Shown: positions 29,236 to 38,734 of the stretch, piece after piece
Position numbering within the stretch: the stretch's first letter is position 1
How the letters are laid out: each line of letters begins with the position of its first letter
Source of the DNA: Shinisaurus crocodilurus
Lineage: Eukaryota; Chordata; Lepidosauria; Squamata; Shinisauridae
Length of the DNA stretch: 64,000 nt
NCBI GenBank assembly: GCA_021292165.1
Contig: CM037877.1
Location: 7,369,980 to 7,433,979, forward strand
Direction of reading: 5' to 3'
The notes under the pieces: model-generated
What the model saw: only the letters and a program-made list of their open reading frames with translations
The model's database searches: none
Told to the model about the DNA's origin: nothing
Program-made: the position numbers and the translations under genes

Positions 29236-29630
29236 ATTATAGATGTTGGAGAAATCTGAAAAGGATTCAAGTGACTTTGGATTTCTATGAATCCGACCTG
29301 TGGATTTTGCAGTGGACCGGCATCTTCTGAGTCACTCAGATTCCACAGACTTGCAGAGCATTTTTTTTAAACTTTCTGGAATGGCACACAAATTTAGTCA
29401 TACAGATGTATGAAAGTTACTGGAAAATATGCAAATATATACACAATTTTTTTTTAAAAAAACACACAACCCCACAACGGTTGGAGTTTTTTCTGTGCTT
29501 TTCCAAAGGGGGAAGAAGTAAATCAGATTCTGTCAATGAGTGGATGATGTAATGAAAGATGCAGTTTGACAATCCGCAAAACACAGATGGAATGGATCAG
29601 GATTAAACAGAATCCATACAGCCATACCTC
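29236..29630. other. Unassigned, possibly decayed repeat
   Basis: TTTCTATGAATCCGACCTG resembles 17600. A/T runs lie at 29360 and 29447-29464. Confidence 0.35.
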
Positions 29631-29639
29631 TTAACCCCA

Positions 29640-29840
29640 TCATGTCTGAGAGAGAGGCCATCTTACCATGAATGCATTCCATACAAGATGCCTCACCAAC
29701 CTTATCTTAAAAGCCTCCAAAGAAAGAGACTCCAGAACTTCCAAAGGCAGCCGTCTCCAGTTTTTAACTCCTTCTCTAAATGACAAAATACTTTCGTACA
29801 TTTCACAACATGAAATAATAAGTTGACCCGCCAAGCCAAA
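29640..29840 (-). mobile_element. Possible CR1-clade LINE remnant
   Basis: The minus-strand frame reads VKNWRRLPLEVLESLSLEAF, reminiscent of the CR1 'WN.LP.EVV.S.SL..FK' tail. No 3' end seen. Confidence 0.4.
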
Positions 29841-29939
29841 TGCAACCTATTAACTATATATGATGGCTAGTGCTAGAGATGGGTGAAGCTCTTCCAAGTT
29901 GGCTTTGGATTAACTCAGAAATGATCTGAGTTCTGGGGA

Positions 29940-29988
29940 AAACACACACAGACACACACACACACACAGGCACTCACACACACTGAGG
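29940..29988. repeat. (CA)n microsatellite, interrupted
   Basis: CACACA blocks separated by GA, GG and CT. Confidence 0.85.
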
Positions 29989-29989
29989 A

Positions 29990-30599
29990 AAATGTTGGGT
30001 CATTTTTTTTCTTCGCCTTTGCCGCCACCCTTATCCCCCAAACACCCCCTCTTTCCCTTCACTTACCTTGGAAGTAGCAATGGCAGCAACCCTTGGGAGA
30101 ACTACTTCTCCCATAGTTCCCTGGACTTTCTGCCCTGATAGCATGTCAGGGCGCTGGAAGAGCAGGGAGGTGCGGGCGGGATCCCTTGTCCTCTTCTCTC
30201 ATGATGCAACCCTGCTGCTGCTGCCACTTGCACGGAAGTGGATGGAAGGAGGGAGTATGTGTTTATTTTTGGAGGGGAGAGCTGGCAGGGCTTTCAGAAG
30301 CAGAGAGGGCTGGTGGAGATGAATCCGTGGAAAGCAAAGAAATCTTCTCTGGCTCAAATTTTTAATCCAAACCAGAGAAGGGTTTGGGGCTTTCTGTCGA
30401 GGTACGCTTTTGTGAGCCCCTGGCTTATCAATTGAGCTTGAACTGGGGCACTTCCTCTGTTCTCTGGTTGACCACCATTTGCAGGAGGAAGAGGGCAACA
30501 AACCAACAGACAAGCAACCTTTCTAAAAAAATATACACTCGAAGATAAATCCTGCTGGCCAAATAAGCACACGGGAGGGTCACGAACAGGATCTCCCTG
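29990..30599. other. No recognised feature
   Basis: Open frames on both strands lack domains. The palindromic word GGAGAACTACTTCTCC (30096-30111) is the only structural feature noticed. Confidence 0.4.
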
Positions 30600-30790
30600 C
30601 AAGCACGGTGTGTGGAGAGACAGTCTAATTACATTTTGCATTTTTAATAGGCCATCTTAGCATAATAATGCATTTGGCTAATAGAATATTAATGTGATGA
30701 AGAGAACGTTTTGCATGTTACAAATCCTTATTTGTTAATGCATTAGACCCTTTGTTGTCTTAGAGGTTCAGATCAGTGGATGAAAAGGAA
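30600..30790. other. Candidate AT-rich regulatory sequence
   Basis: Non-repetitive AT-rich block with homeodomain/POU-like words: CTAATTACATTTTGCATTTT, TAATGCATTTGGCTAATAG, TTAATGCATTAG. Such clustering is typical of deeply conserved enhancers, but conservation cannot be tested here. Confidence 0.35.
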
Positions 30791-30954
30791 ACTCACGTGC
30801 CTGATAGTACACTAAGAAGGAGCTGTTTAGCAAGTACAGAAGCCAAAATGGGCCAAAAAGAGGTTTTGACTATTCCATTGCTTTTAGGGCTTTGGGTTTT
30901 ACAGCATTCAGGTCTGAGCTCTCATTCAGCTCTTATGACCTATTGTCCTATATG

Positions 30955-31110
30955 CCGCCAGGGCCAGGCAAATTTGTGGCCCTTGAGATGCTTTGGCCTA
31001 CAACAACTCCCATCAGCCCTCACTGTTGGCAAACCAACCCTGGCTAGGGCTGATGGAGACTGTAGGCCAAACCATCTGGAGGGCCACAAGTTGCCCTCTC
31101 CTGCTGCTTA
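30955..31110. mobile_element. Diverged palindromic MITE
   Basis: Arms AGGCAAATTTGTGGCCCTTG...CCTACAACAACTCCCATCAG and CTGATGGAGACTGTAGGCCA...GGGCCACAAGTTGCC are inverted. The ends are eroded. Confidence 0.7.
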
Positions 31111-31138
31111 CACACATGCACTCAGGTATAATATAGGT

Positions 31139-31610
31139 CAGTGATGGCGAACCTATGGCACGGGTGCCACAGCTGGCACGCAGGGACCTCTCTGTGGGCA
31201 CTCGAGCCATTGGTCACCAGATCGCGAAAAGACCGTCCCCTTCTGCAAAACACTAATGATCTTGTTCTTTCTCACAGTGTGGAACAGAATGATTTTATTC
31301 TAGAATTCCTGTTACAGAATTCTTTTCTACATTGTTATCACATTTAAAAGATTTTGAAGAATGATGCACAGAGCACGACTTGGATGTAAAGCCCTAACAG
31401 GTTGACCTGTTTGTATCATTGAAAGCTCTGTTATTGTGTTTTTCTTTTAAGACAAAAGATGTTAATTAGTTCGGACAACTGTATGAGTTGTTTTTCTAAA
31501 ACTGAAACCTCGGTATTCAGGTTTAATTGCAGTGTTGGCACTTTGAAATAAATAAGTTGGTTTTGTGTTGCAATTTGGGCACTCGGGCTCAAAAGGTTTC
31601 GCCACCACTG
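31139..31610. mobile_element. hAT element with perfect 8-bp TSD
   Basis: Starts CAGTGATGGCGAACCTATGG and ends GGTTTCGCCACCACTG. ATATAGGT is exactly duplicated at 31131-31138 and 31611-31618. 472 bp, non-coding. The ends match a Charlie-like hAT type widespread in amniotes. Confidence 0.93.
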
Positions 31611-31689
31611 ATATAGGTAATCTATATCTATATAGCTATGGATAATGGCATAAAATGGAGCACTTATGTCAGTGGTCTTTTTAACATGT

Positions 31690-31851
31690 CTAGTATTTTT
31701 TTTTTACTGAAACTGTTTTTAGATGTTTAAATGGTTTTACATTCTGTATATTGAAATTTCACGCAGTATTTTATTATTTGTGGTTTGTAATTTTATGAAT
31801 TGTTGTGAACTGCCCAGAGAGCTTCGACTATTGGGTGATATAGAAATGAAA

Positions 31852-31890
<39 letters not shown>
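31690..31890 (+). mobile_element. L2 LINE 3' UTR with (AAT)n tail
   Basis: TTATGAATTGTTGTGAACTG, CCCAGAGAGCTTCG and GGGTGATATAGAAATGAAAA lead into twelve AAT units. Confidence 0.85.
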
Positions 31891-31891
<1 letters not shown>

Positions 31892-32504
31892 TACCCCCAT
31901 AACCACACGCAGCTCTGTGTGTGTGTGAAATTTGTGGGCGTGGGGGGAATAACGGTCAGACCATAGTGGTCTGATTTTTAATGACCAATCAGGAGGCAGT
32001 GTGGGCGGGGCGGCAGAGCCATTATCAGGCTCGCACCCCGATCTTCTGCCTCCTTTTCTCTCTGTGGTGGTCAAGTGCGGGATTAGGCAGTTTTAGGGGC
32101 TCGGTGATCATCCTATGGCACCTTTCAGGTGAGAGGCGTGCCCGAGGCTCCCGCCGCCACCGATGCCTCACGGCTTGGGAGATAAGGCACGTCTGTGAGG
32201 TCTTCCTTCCTCACCTGTATCGGCGACTCAGTCGCAGCCCGTACAAGACTGAATGCAGGAATCACCTCCCAGCACCGTGTGGTGTTAAGCATTGGGGGAT
32301 GACGTTTGATAGCGTCATCCTCCTGTGCCGGATGTTTCGCCCTACAGCATTGGTAACGGGCTACCAGCCGGTGTAATTAGCACCCGCACTTTCCCCCCTT
32401 TCGTAGATCCCCAATTGATGTATTCAATAAATGTGGCCCTCTATTCACCACCATTTGTACCCTACAACCGTGTCTGAGTCGTTATTTTCACCTCTACGCG
32501 CGCA
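31891..32504 (+). mobile_element. LTR-like interspersed repeat, copy 2 (ends uncertain)
   Basis: Promoter-like block: GACCAATCAGG (CCAAT) at about 31984 and GGGGCGG at about 32007. Then GCTCGGTGATCATCCTATGG with CAGGTGAGAGG (splice-donor-like), AATAAATGTGGCCCT (polyadenylation signal, about 32427), and an end near CGCGCGCA. It sits in the AAT tail of an L2 copy, since AATAATAATAG resumes after 32504. The order matches copy 1 at 4530-5302. Confidence 0.5.
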
Positions 32505-32576
32505 AATAATAATAGATAAGTATACACACACATTCACACCTTGAACCTCTTTCTGACAGGCGCTTCATAAAGTTTC

Positions 32577-32660
32577 ATTTATTTAATGTATATCCCGCCT
32601 TATCCATCAAAAATGGTGCTCAAGGCCATTGAAAATAAAATCCAAATGCACCATGTTCCA
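32577..32660 (-). mobile_element. LINE/SINE tail fragment
   Basis: ATTTATTTAATGTATATCCCGCCTTATCC with GCTCAAGGC..., the complement of a typical L2-type tail. Confidence 0.5.
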
Positions 32661-32998
32661 TAAGCCTGAACCTGCCATTATTCTAATCTCCTTTCATGGT
32701 AATATCTAGAATGTGGCCTGGTTCAGACATGTCAGTCTTGGGCTTGTAAGTAAGCCATGGTCTGTTAGCCCATGCGCGTGCTGTGTGCCTTCTCACTGCC
32801 TCTTTGCCTCTCCCTTCCCCTCCTCCCCTTGGGTGCAATGCTGGCTTTTTAAACCGGAGTATCCCATGATGTCCAGACCTGGAAACTGGGACTTCATGGC
32901 TGCTTGCAAAAAAATCTCTCCTCTGAAAAATCTCTCCTCTCCTCTGCTGTTTGGTAGGGATGTATGGACTTTGTGAAATCCGTTGTTTCTATGATTTG
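32661..32998. other. Mostly unassigned; possible DNA-element end
   Basis: GGCCTGGTTCAGACATGTCA at 32713 resembles the 'GGGCC.GTTC' element ends such as 9611. The inner palindromic partner was not found. 32920-32942 repeats ATCTCTCCTCT twice. Confidence 0.35.
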
Positions 32999-34002
32999 CA
33001 GGGATGGGGACTCGGACTCGAGGACTCGACTCGTGAGTCGGACTGAGTCCCCCCTCTGACTCGACTCGGACTCGAGTCCCAATATTTTTAATGGGACTCA
33101 AGACTCGACTCGGGACTCGAGACCAAGGACTCGTCAACATCCCTGGGCTGTGCCAGAAGGAGTGGAGAGGAGCGTGATTGCCGGCGAAGAGCGCATGGAA
33201 GCGAGGTGTGCCGCTGCTCGGCCACTATGGACGGCTACCAGGAGTGCAGCCCCAACAGTGTGTCGAGATTTATTTTGATTGATGTGTTGCGTACTTGGGA
33301 GAGGCAGAAGAAGGACCTGAGATTACTCTGTGTGGCTGCTCTGAGTGTGCTTCTGCTGGTTCCAGCAAGTTCATCACCAGTGGAGCGGGTGTTCAGTGAG
33401 GGTGGAATTGTGATGAGATCTCACCGTTCCAGAATGGGGGCCAAACATTTAGCAAAAATCATGTTCCTCAAATGCAACATGGATAAGTTTTAGGAAGTAC
33501 AGCAAGTTTATTTTTTAAAATCATTTTTTCTAAAATGCAACCTTTCAGACATTTTGGGTTTGGCTGCCTCTGCCTGCCTGCCTGTCTGGGGTTCCCAGCC
33601 CCCTCTGCCTGCCTGGTCTCTTCTTGACCAGTTCAACAGTTGAATTGTCCAAGACAAAGGCCTCTGCCTGCCTGCTTTGGGGTTCCCTGCCTCCTCTGCC
33701 TGCCTGGTTATTTTGGATTTGTCTGCCTGGTCTGTTCTTGCCAAAATCAGTTGCAGAGTTTTGAAATAAAAAGGCACACTTGTGCCTAGAATTTATTTAA
33801 GCCACACATCTGAAGTAGCCTTATTTTGTTGGGAAAACCCCCCATTGATTTTAATAGGGACTCGTGGAGTCAGCTTTGGGAGTGACTCGTGACTCGTGAG
33901 TCACCATTTTGGACCAAGGACTCGGACTCGGACTCGAGACTCAGGTCCAAAGACTCGTGACTCGACTCGTGACTCGAGACCAAGGATTCTTCAACATCCC
34001 TG
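32999..34002 (+). mobile_element. hAT element with readable dimerisation domain and perfect TSD
   Basis: 1,004 bp. Starts CAGGGATGGGGACTCGG and ends AAGGATTCTTCAACATCCCTG; ATGATTTG is exactly duplicated on both sides (32991-32998, 34003-34010). Subterminal regions are packed with GACTCG/CGAGTC repeats. Codons around 33255-33490 read LLVPASSSPVERVFSEGG then MRSHRSRM and IMFLKCNMDKF, followed by a stop. This is the C-terminal hAT dimerisation domain of the transposase. The N-terminal zinc finger and catalytic core are missing, so it is a deletion derivative. Its opposite-orientation relative is at 23348-23964. Confidence 0.93.
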
Positions 34003-34078
34003 ATGATTTGTGGATTGTCAGGCACCATTCATTGTGTCGTCCACTCAGTGATGGAATTGGATTTTGTGCGGGGGAAAT

Positions 34079-34238
34079 GACTTCTGGGTTCCGGCGCAAC
34101 GTTGTTTACGTAGAAACTGACATAAGATATGTTAAAAACTGACTGCAATTTGCGTAACTTGTGCAAGTTGCGACCGCTTTTAATGTATCTTATTCCATTT
34201 TCTTTGTAAACAACGTAGCGCCGGGGACCCAGAAGTCC
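34079..34238. mobile_element. Long inverted-repeat element
   Basis: Arms of ~60 bp: GACTTCTGGGTTCCGGCGCAACGTTGTTTAC... and ...GTAAACAACGTAGCGCCGGGGACCCAGAAGTC, plus an inner ATAAGATA(T/C)(G/A)TTAAAA pair. The loop is about 40 nt. GC-rich sequence continues to 34340 and may belong to the same element. TSD not found. Confidence 0.7.
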
Positions 34239-35087
34239 GGTGAGTGCTTCGGCTGGCGCTCGCGCTTGGTTTGGCTCACGTGGCGGCAGTGCTCGGCTCA
34301 CGTGCTGCGAGTCGAGTGCTGCGCAGATCGCCCGCCCCTAGCTGAGGGATGATGGGAGTTGTTGTTCCACAACTTCTGGAAGGCACACATTCCCCATCCC
34401 CAGTTTAAATGATGGACTGCATAGAATGAGAGAGAAAAGAAAACTAAGGGGGAGGAATCGCATTTCCAGCACTCGCAAGATTCGTTTCGCCTTCTTCCTC
34501 AGGGGAAAAATGCCACTTAAGACAACCTTGTTTCTCTGACAACTGGATTTGCAGGGCCTCCAGGTAACCCCCTAAAGACCAGCGCACAAAGGAAGTGTGA
34601 ATCTCACCTTGTTTGTTCGGCAGATGCAGGATTCACATCAGCTTGGCAGCTCTGGCAACATCCAGATGGTTGGGGTGGGTGGGGAGGGAGGGGGGGAAAT
34701 CCCATTAAGAATCTTGGCAAAGTGGATACTTTGCTTTTCAACATGTTTTTGTGGGTCCCTGGGAAACCGAGCTCCTGAACTGAGCCGATCCCTGAAAGTC
34801 TCGGGAGCCGCTCTCCTATCTCTCTGTCTCCCTCCCCCCCCCACCCACTCTGCCTCGACTCATCCAAAGAAGCAGCATTTCCCTTTTTCTCACAATCGCG
34901 TTAAATGCTTAATTGCTCCTTCGGTTTGCTCATGCCGCGGCAGATGCCCCTGCAGTAAAAGAGGTTTGTGCTAAAAATGCAACTGCTTAAGAAAGAAAGG
35001 AGTGGGTTATTTGGGGTCACTTCAATTATTTCTGGCTCCCCCCCTCCCCACTTCAGCCGAGGAAGCAGACAAGGGGGATTTACGGGG
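34239..35087. other. Mostly unassigned
   Basis: 34345-34400 carries a MITE-like arm (GATGGGAGTTGTTGTTCCAC ... CACATTCCCCATCCCC). The rest has no recognised feature. Confidence 0.45.
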
Positions 35088-35226
35088 AGCCAGATCCTTG
35101 GTCCGTCTAATCCAGTATTGCCTACACTGCCCGGCAGCAGCAAGCTCCCTAGGGATTCAGACCCAATTCTTTCCTGGAGGTGCTGGGGATCGAACCTGGG
35201 GACGTTCGCATGCGAAGCATGTTGGG
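35088..35226 (-). mobile_element. tRNA-derived SINE (second family), antisense copy
   Basis: TTGGTCCGTCTAATCCAGTA ... GGTGCTGGGGATCGAACCTG (B-box complement GGTTCGATCCC) ... GCATGCGAAGCATGTT. It faces a plus-strand copy of the same family immediately to the right. Confidence 0.75.
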
Positions 35227-35256
35227 GACGGACTGTAAGTCAGTGGCTGAACACAG

Positions 35257-35454
35257 CAGTGGCTGGTGGCTCCAGTGTCAATGGGGTGGTGTATCCACTC
35301 CTGGGATTCAGTCTGAACTTTAAAGGAGCCATCCATGGTGCTGAACCCATTTGGGGGTTGGGGTTCATCGCCATGGATAGCTCCTTAAAATTTCAGACTA
35401 AAACCCGGAGTGGATACACCGCCTCACTGACAGTGGCGCGACCGGCCTCCACTG
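35257..35454. mobile_element. Foldback element, CAGTGG ends, copy 1
   Basis: Ends CAGTGGCTGGTGGCTCC and CCGGCCTCCACTG. Inner inverted pair: GTGTATCCACTCCTGGGATT / AACCCGGAGTGGATACACC. Also AGTCTGAA.TTTAA.GGAGC in both arms, meeting at CCATGG. Flanks suggest a weak duplication (5 of 8). A second copy is at 54953-55123. Confidence 0.75.
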
Positions 35455-35574
35455 GCGAGCACTTGCTTTGCGTGCAAAAGATTCCCAGCTGAATCACTGA
35501 CACCTCCACATCGTGCCGAGAAAGAATCCTGGCGGGCCGGAAATTCCAGATAGCCTCTGCCAGTCAGTATAAGC

Positions 35575-35700
35575 CAGGCTTCCCCAACCTGGTGGCTTCA
35601 GCATGTGATGGACTACACTGCCCATGATCCCCTGATAACATGGCTTGGATGATGGGAGTTGTAGTCCAACATCTGGAGGGCGCCATATTAGGCAAAGCCC
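35575..35700. mobile_element. hAT-type MITE in SINE
   Basis: Starts CAGGCTTCCCCAACCTGG, then GATGGGAGTTGTAGTCCAAC. Flanks GTATAAGC and ATATAGGC agree at 6 of 8. Confidence 0.75.
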
Positions 35701-35752
35701 ATATAGGCGCTACTGAGCTAGATGGACCAATAGCCTGACTCAGCTCGATTTT

Positions 35753-36041
35753 TTTTTAAAACCCATGCTCACTTTTCTACGTTACCATGGCAGGTATTGC
35801 ATGCTCAAGTTTGGATATGTTAAGACTTCGCAACCCATGATGCAGTACAACTATGAGCAGAGTACACACGGACAATGCCTCCAAGGCTACAGCAGCAATA
35901 AAGGAAGTTGAGTGTCAGCCAATCCCTGACAGGATGGATGCGTTTTTAGTGGCAATCTATTGTATTGACAGAGAAACATGACATTCAAAGAAGAACTCCT
36001 GAGGGTTCTAAGTCTGGACATTCCCTGGGGGTTCAGCAGTA
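35753..36041. other. No recognised feature
   Basis: Unassigned; T-run at about 35750. Confidence 0.4.
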
Positions 36042-36309
36042 CAGTAATACCTTGGATTGCAAGTAACTTGGTCTGAGAGCGTTTTGCAAGACAAGCAAAA
36101 ATAATTTAATTTTTTTTTTGACTTGATAAACGAGCAAGGTCTTGCAAGACAAGTTGTTCAGTAGGGATGTAACCGCTCGCCTCGAGCGGGCATAGCAGGC
36201 CGAATCGGCCCCGCTCACGCCCGCCAGAGACTCGCTTTGATAGAAGAGTGTTTTGGATTACAAGCACGGTTCCTGGAACGAATTATGCTTGCAATCCAAG
36301 GTATTACTG
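36042..36309. mobile_element. pogo/Tc1-mariner-like MITE with TA target duplication, copy 1
   Basis: Starts CAGTAATACCTTGGATTGC and ends GCAATCCAAGGTATTACTG, with TA on both sides (36040-41, 36310-11). The middle contains a GC-rich stretch (36163-36236) absent from copy 2 at 49616-49867. Confidence 0.88.
36163..36236. mobile_element. GC-rich element fragment nested in a MITE
   Basis: TAGGGATGTAACCGCTCGCC and GAATCGGCCCCGCTCACGCC match the left part of 21965-22330 and 38735 onward. Confidence 0.6.
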
Positions 36310-36311
36310 TA

Positions 36312-37589
36312 ATGGGATACTCTGAATGGGCCACCTAGCTGCCAGAAGTGTGCTCAGGAGACAATCTAAAATGGGAAGTGCACCGGCGTCTGGAGGATAG
36401 CCTCTATACATGGTTGCAAGTTAACTTTGCCCTTTACTTCAAGACAAATGCAGATTGTGTCAGCCGAACACCAAACAATCACATTTTGTTAATCCTTTTA
36501 CAGAGGTGCAAATGGCTAATCCCGCTTATGCTTATGCTTATTCTTCGCTGATGCCTTCCTTTCCAGCTCTGAATTTCACACCAGCTGGAGGAATTTTTTT
36601 TAAATTTTTTTTTTTTAATGAACTTGTATGCATCTCTGTATGCATTCAGAGTTTTTAGAGATCTGTATGGTATCTAAATTCCCCGTCATCTCCTGAGGCT
36701 GCCGGATTGCTCCTGGCCCCCCCTGAACCCTGCCTTGTCTGTTAATAGCATTGAGCATGGTGTTGTGTCAAAACTGGGAGCCTTTAGCATTTTCAAGTCT
36801 GGCCTCTTTTCTTGGGCTTTGGAGCGCACAGTGATGGAGGAAGAGAAGGGCACGCAGAGTTCAGCGCCTCTCATAATTGGACCTTAGATGAGTTTTTTGG
36901 GGGGGTAGTTTTAAGGTCAATTTGAATATCCACCTGCAGGTGATATTCAGGAACACTGGGGTGAATTCATCAGACAGAGCAGATGAAGCACAGCAGAAGA
37001 TGCGGCTTGGGCAGGTGCATGCGTTCCAGGGCACCTCGCTTGGAATAAGAGATCAGTTTAGACAGAGTCTAAAGCGAGGTGAAGGGGAGATTTGCAAACC
37101 GAATGTCAACGTGAGGCACCCGCTGAAGTCTCATTAAAATTAACTAGCCTGCAGGGGGTGGAAATGCCTGAGGATCACACAACCTCCAAAGTTTATGAAA
37201 ATGAAAGGGATTAAAATAGTAAATCGAAAGAAAATGTCCATTTCTTGTTTTCAGAAAGAGTGGCCAAACTAAATTTAGGGGTGCAGTGGTTACACTGTTG
37301 CATTTGGATGTCCCCTTCAAATAAGCACCCCATCTCACCATGAATTTCTGCCCTTATTTGGCACCAAAATTTTGCAGGATTGGACTGGAACTGGAACAGG
37401 GCAAGAGATCTATTTAGCCGACAAGGTTCACAAATCTGAGCCGAGAACGTGACGTCTCTTCCTAGAGCGAGCCCCAAAGCACGTGGGTTTGTGTGCACTT
37501 TTCACATTTTTTGGTTTCTGTCGTTTGTGCAAACCACCGCACCGCAAACTCAGAAATGTACAGAGCTGAGACTGCGGATTTGTTCTGGA
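36312..37589. other. Mostly unassigned; possible regulatory block
   Basis: 36410-36560 is repeat-free with CAAACAATCACATTTTGTTA and a tandem GCTTAT (36526-36543). A poly-T run is at 36595-36618. No exon signal; the rest is featureless. Confidence 0.4.
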
Positions 37590-37599
37590 GGTGCAAATT

Positions 37600-37655
37600 G
37601 GGTAAACCATGGGTAAACCATGGGTAAACCATGGGTAAATTGGGTAAACCATGGT
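37600..37655. repeat. Short minisatellite, 11-bp unit
   Basis: (G)GGTAAACCATG occurs about four times with one AATTGGGTAAACC variant. Confidence 0.9.
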
Positions 37656-37747
37656 TAGAAAAATGGACTGAAATGGATTTTTCACCACCCATCTCCATCA
37701 CATTTGAATGCCATGCAGGAGGTTTGAAAATGAAGCAATATCTATAG

Positions 37748-37882
37748 CAGTGTTCTCCAAGCTTGGGTCCCCAGGTGTTTTTGGCCTGCAACTCCCAGCA
37801 TGCCCCAGCCAGCTACGCTGGCTGGGGCATGCTGGGAGTTGTAGGCCAAAAACACCTGGGGACCCAAGGTTGGAGAACACTG
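37748..37882. mobile_element. Palindromic hAT-type MITE
   Basis: Full copy; flanks ATCTATAG and ATCTACAG agree at 7 of 8. It carries AGGTGTTTTTGGCC instead of AGATGTTTTTGGCC in both arms, so arm correction or a subfamily is indicated. Confidence 0.92.
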
Positions 37883-38734
37883 ATCTACAGGAAGCCAGAA
37901 CACAGCCCAGCACTGCAACCTAGCAGCCCATATGCATACTCCAAACCTGGGGCTCTAAATGTGAACCAAGGACATACAATCCACGATAGGTGTGAACTGG
38001 AGTCCATATCTGGGACCATCAAGGAATGTTGCTGCCCCCAATATCAAAGTCAACACCTCCTTTTCTTAATCAGCTCATATGCGCATTCTGCCCTGGAGAG
38101 TTTCCAAGATGCATAAGCGATCGTCTGCTATGACTCCTCCGGTACAGCTGGCACGTTCTTTACTACAAAGGGCTCTCCGTACTGAGCATGACTGACGATC
38201 TGAAGCAATCCCACCCACCATCAAAGGGCCACCTACTCCCACGTAAACCTGCCCAAAGGCTGCGATCGTCGTCAGTACTTGGGAAAGGGGCTTGGGAACT
38301 TGAGGTCAGTGTACTTGTCCATCTCGCTCAGGATTGATTATTTTGACTGGCAGTGGTTTTCCAAGGGGGTCAAGAAGAGAAGGGTTTTTACCCAGACCTG
38401 CCACTGGATACTTTTAACTGGCGATTCCCGGCACTGAACCTGAATCTGTTATGGAGTCGCATCAGAACGAGTTTCAAGATGGAATTCAGAGAACTTAAGC
38501 GAGCTTGAGTATTCCTTAGGTCCTGCCACTCCACCGCAGTCTTTTATGGCCTGTTTGGTGGTAGCACCACATTTATGGAATTCTCTTCCTTGATAGGCTC
38601 ACCTGGCACAGAATTGTATGCTTTCCCAGGGCCAGGCAAAGGCATAATAAATATATATTTTAACTTATTTTAGCTAGTGCTGTCCTGGAAATCACTGCAA
38701 ATTTTCTCAGGACCATTCCCCTACCCTAGTAGGG
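37883..38734. other. Mostly unassigned
   Basis: 38482-38496 (GAATTCAGAGAACTT, followed by GCGAGCT) is shared with 50952-50966, so a decayed repeat is likely at 38420-38520. AT-rich 38648-38675. Confidence 0.4.

Larger units (their letters stand above)
35233..35752 (+). mobile_element. tRNA-derived SINE (second family), split by two MITEs
   Basis: SINE parts are 35235-35256 (AAGTCAGTGGCTGAACACAG), 35455-35574 (GAGCACTTGCTTTGCGTGCA ... GCCAGTCAGTATAAGC) and 35701-35752 (GAGCTAGATGGACCAATAGC). Inserts at 35257-35454 and 35575-35700 interrupt it. The order equals the antisense copy read in reverse. Confidence 0.75.
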
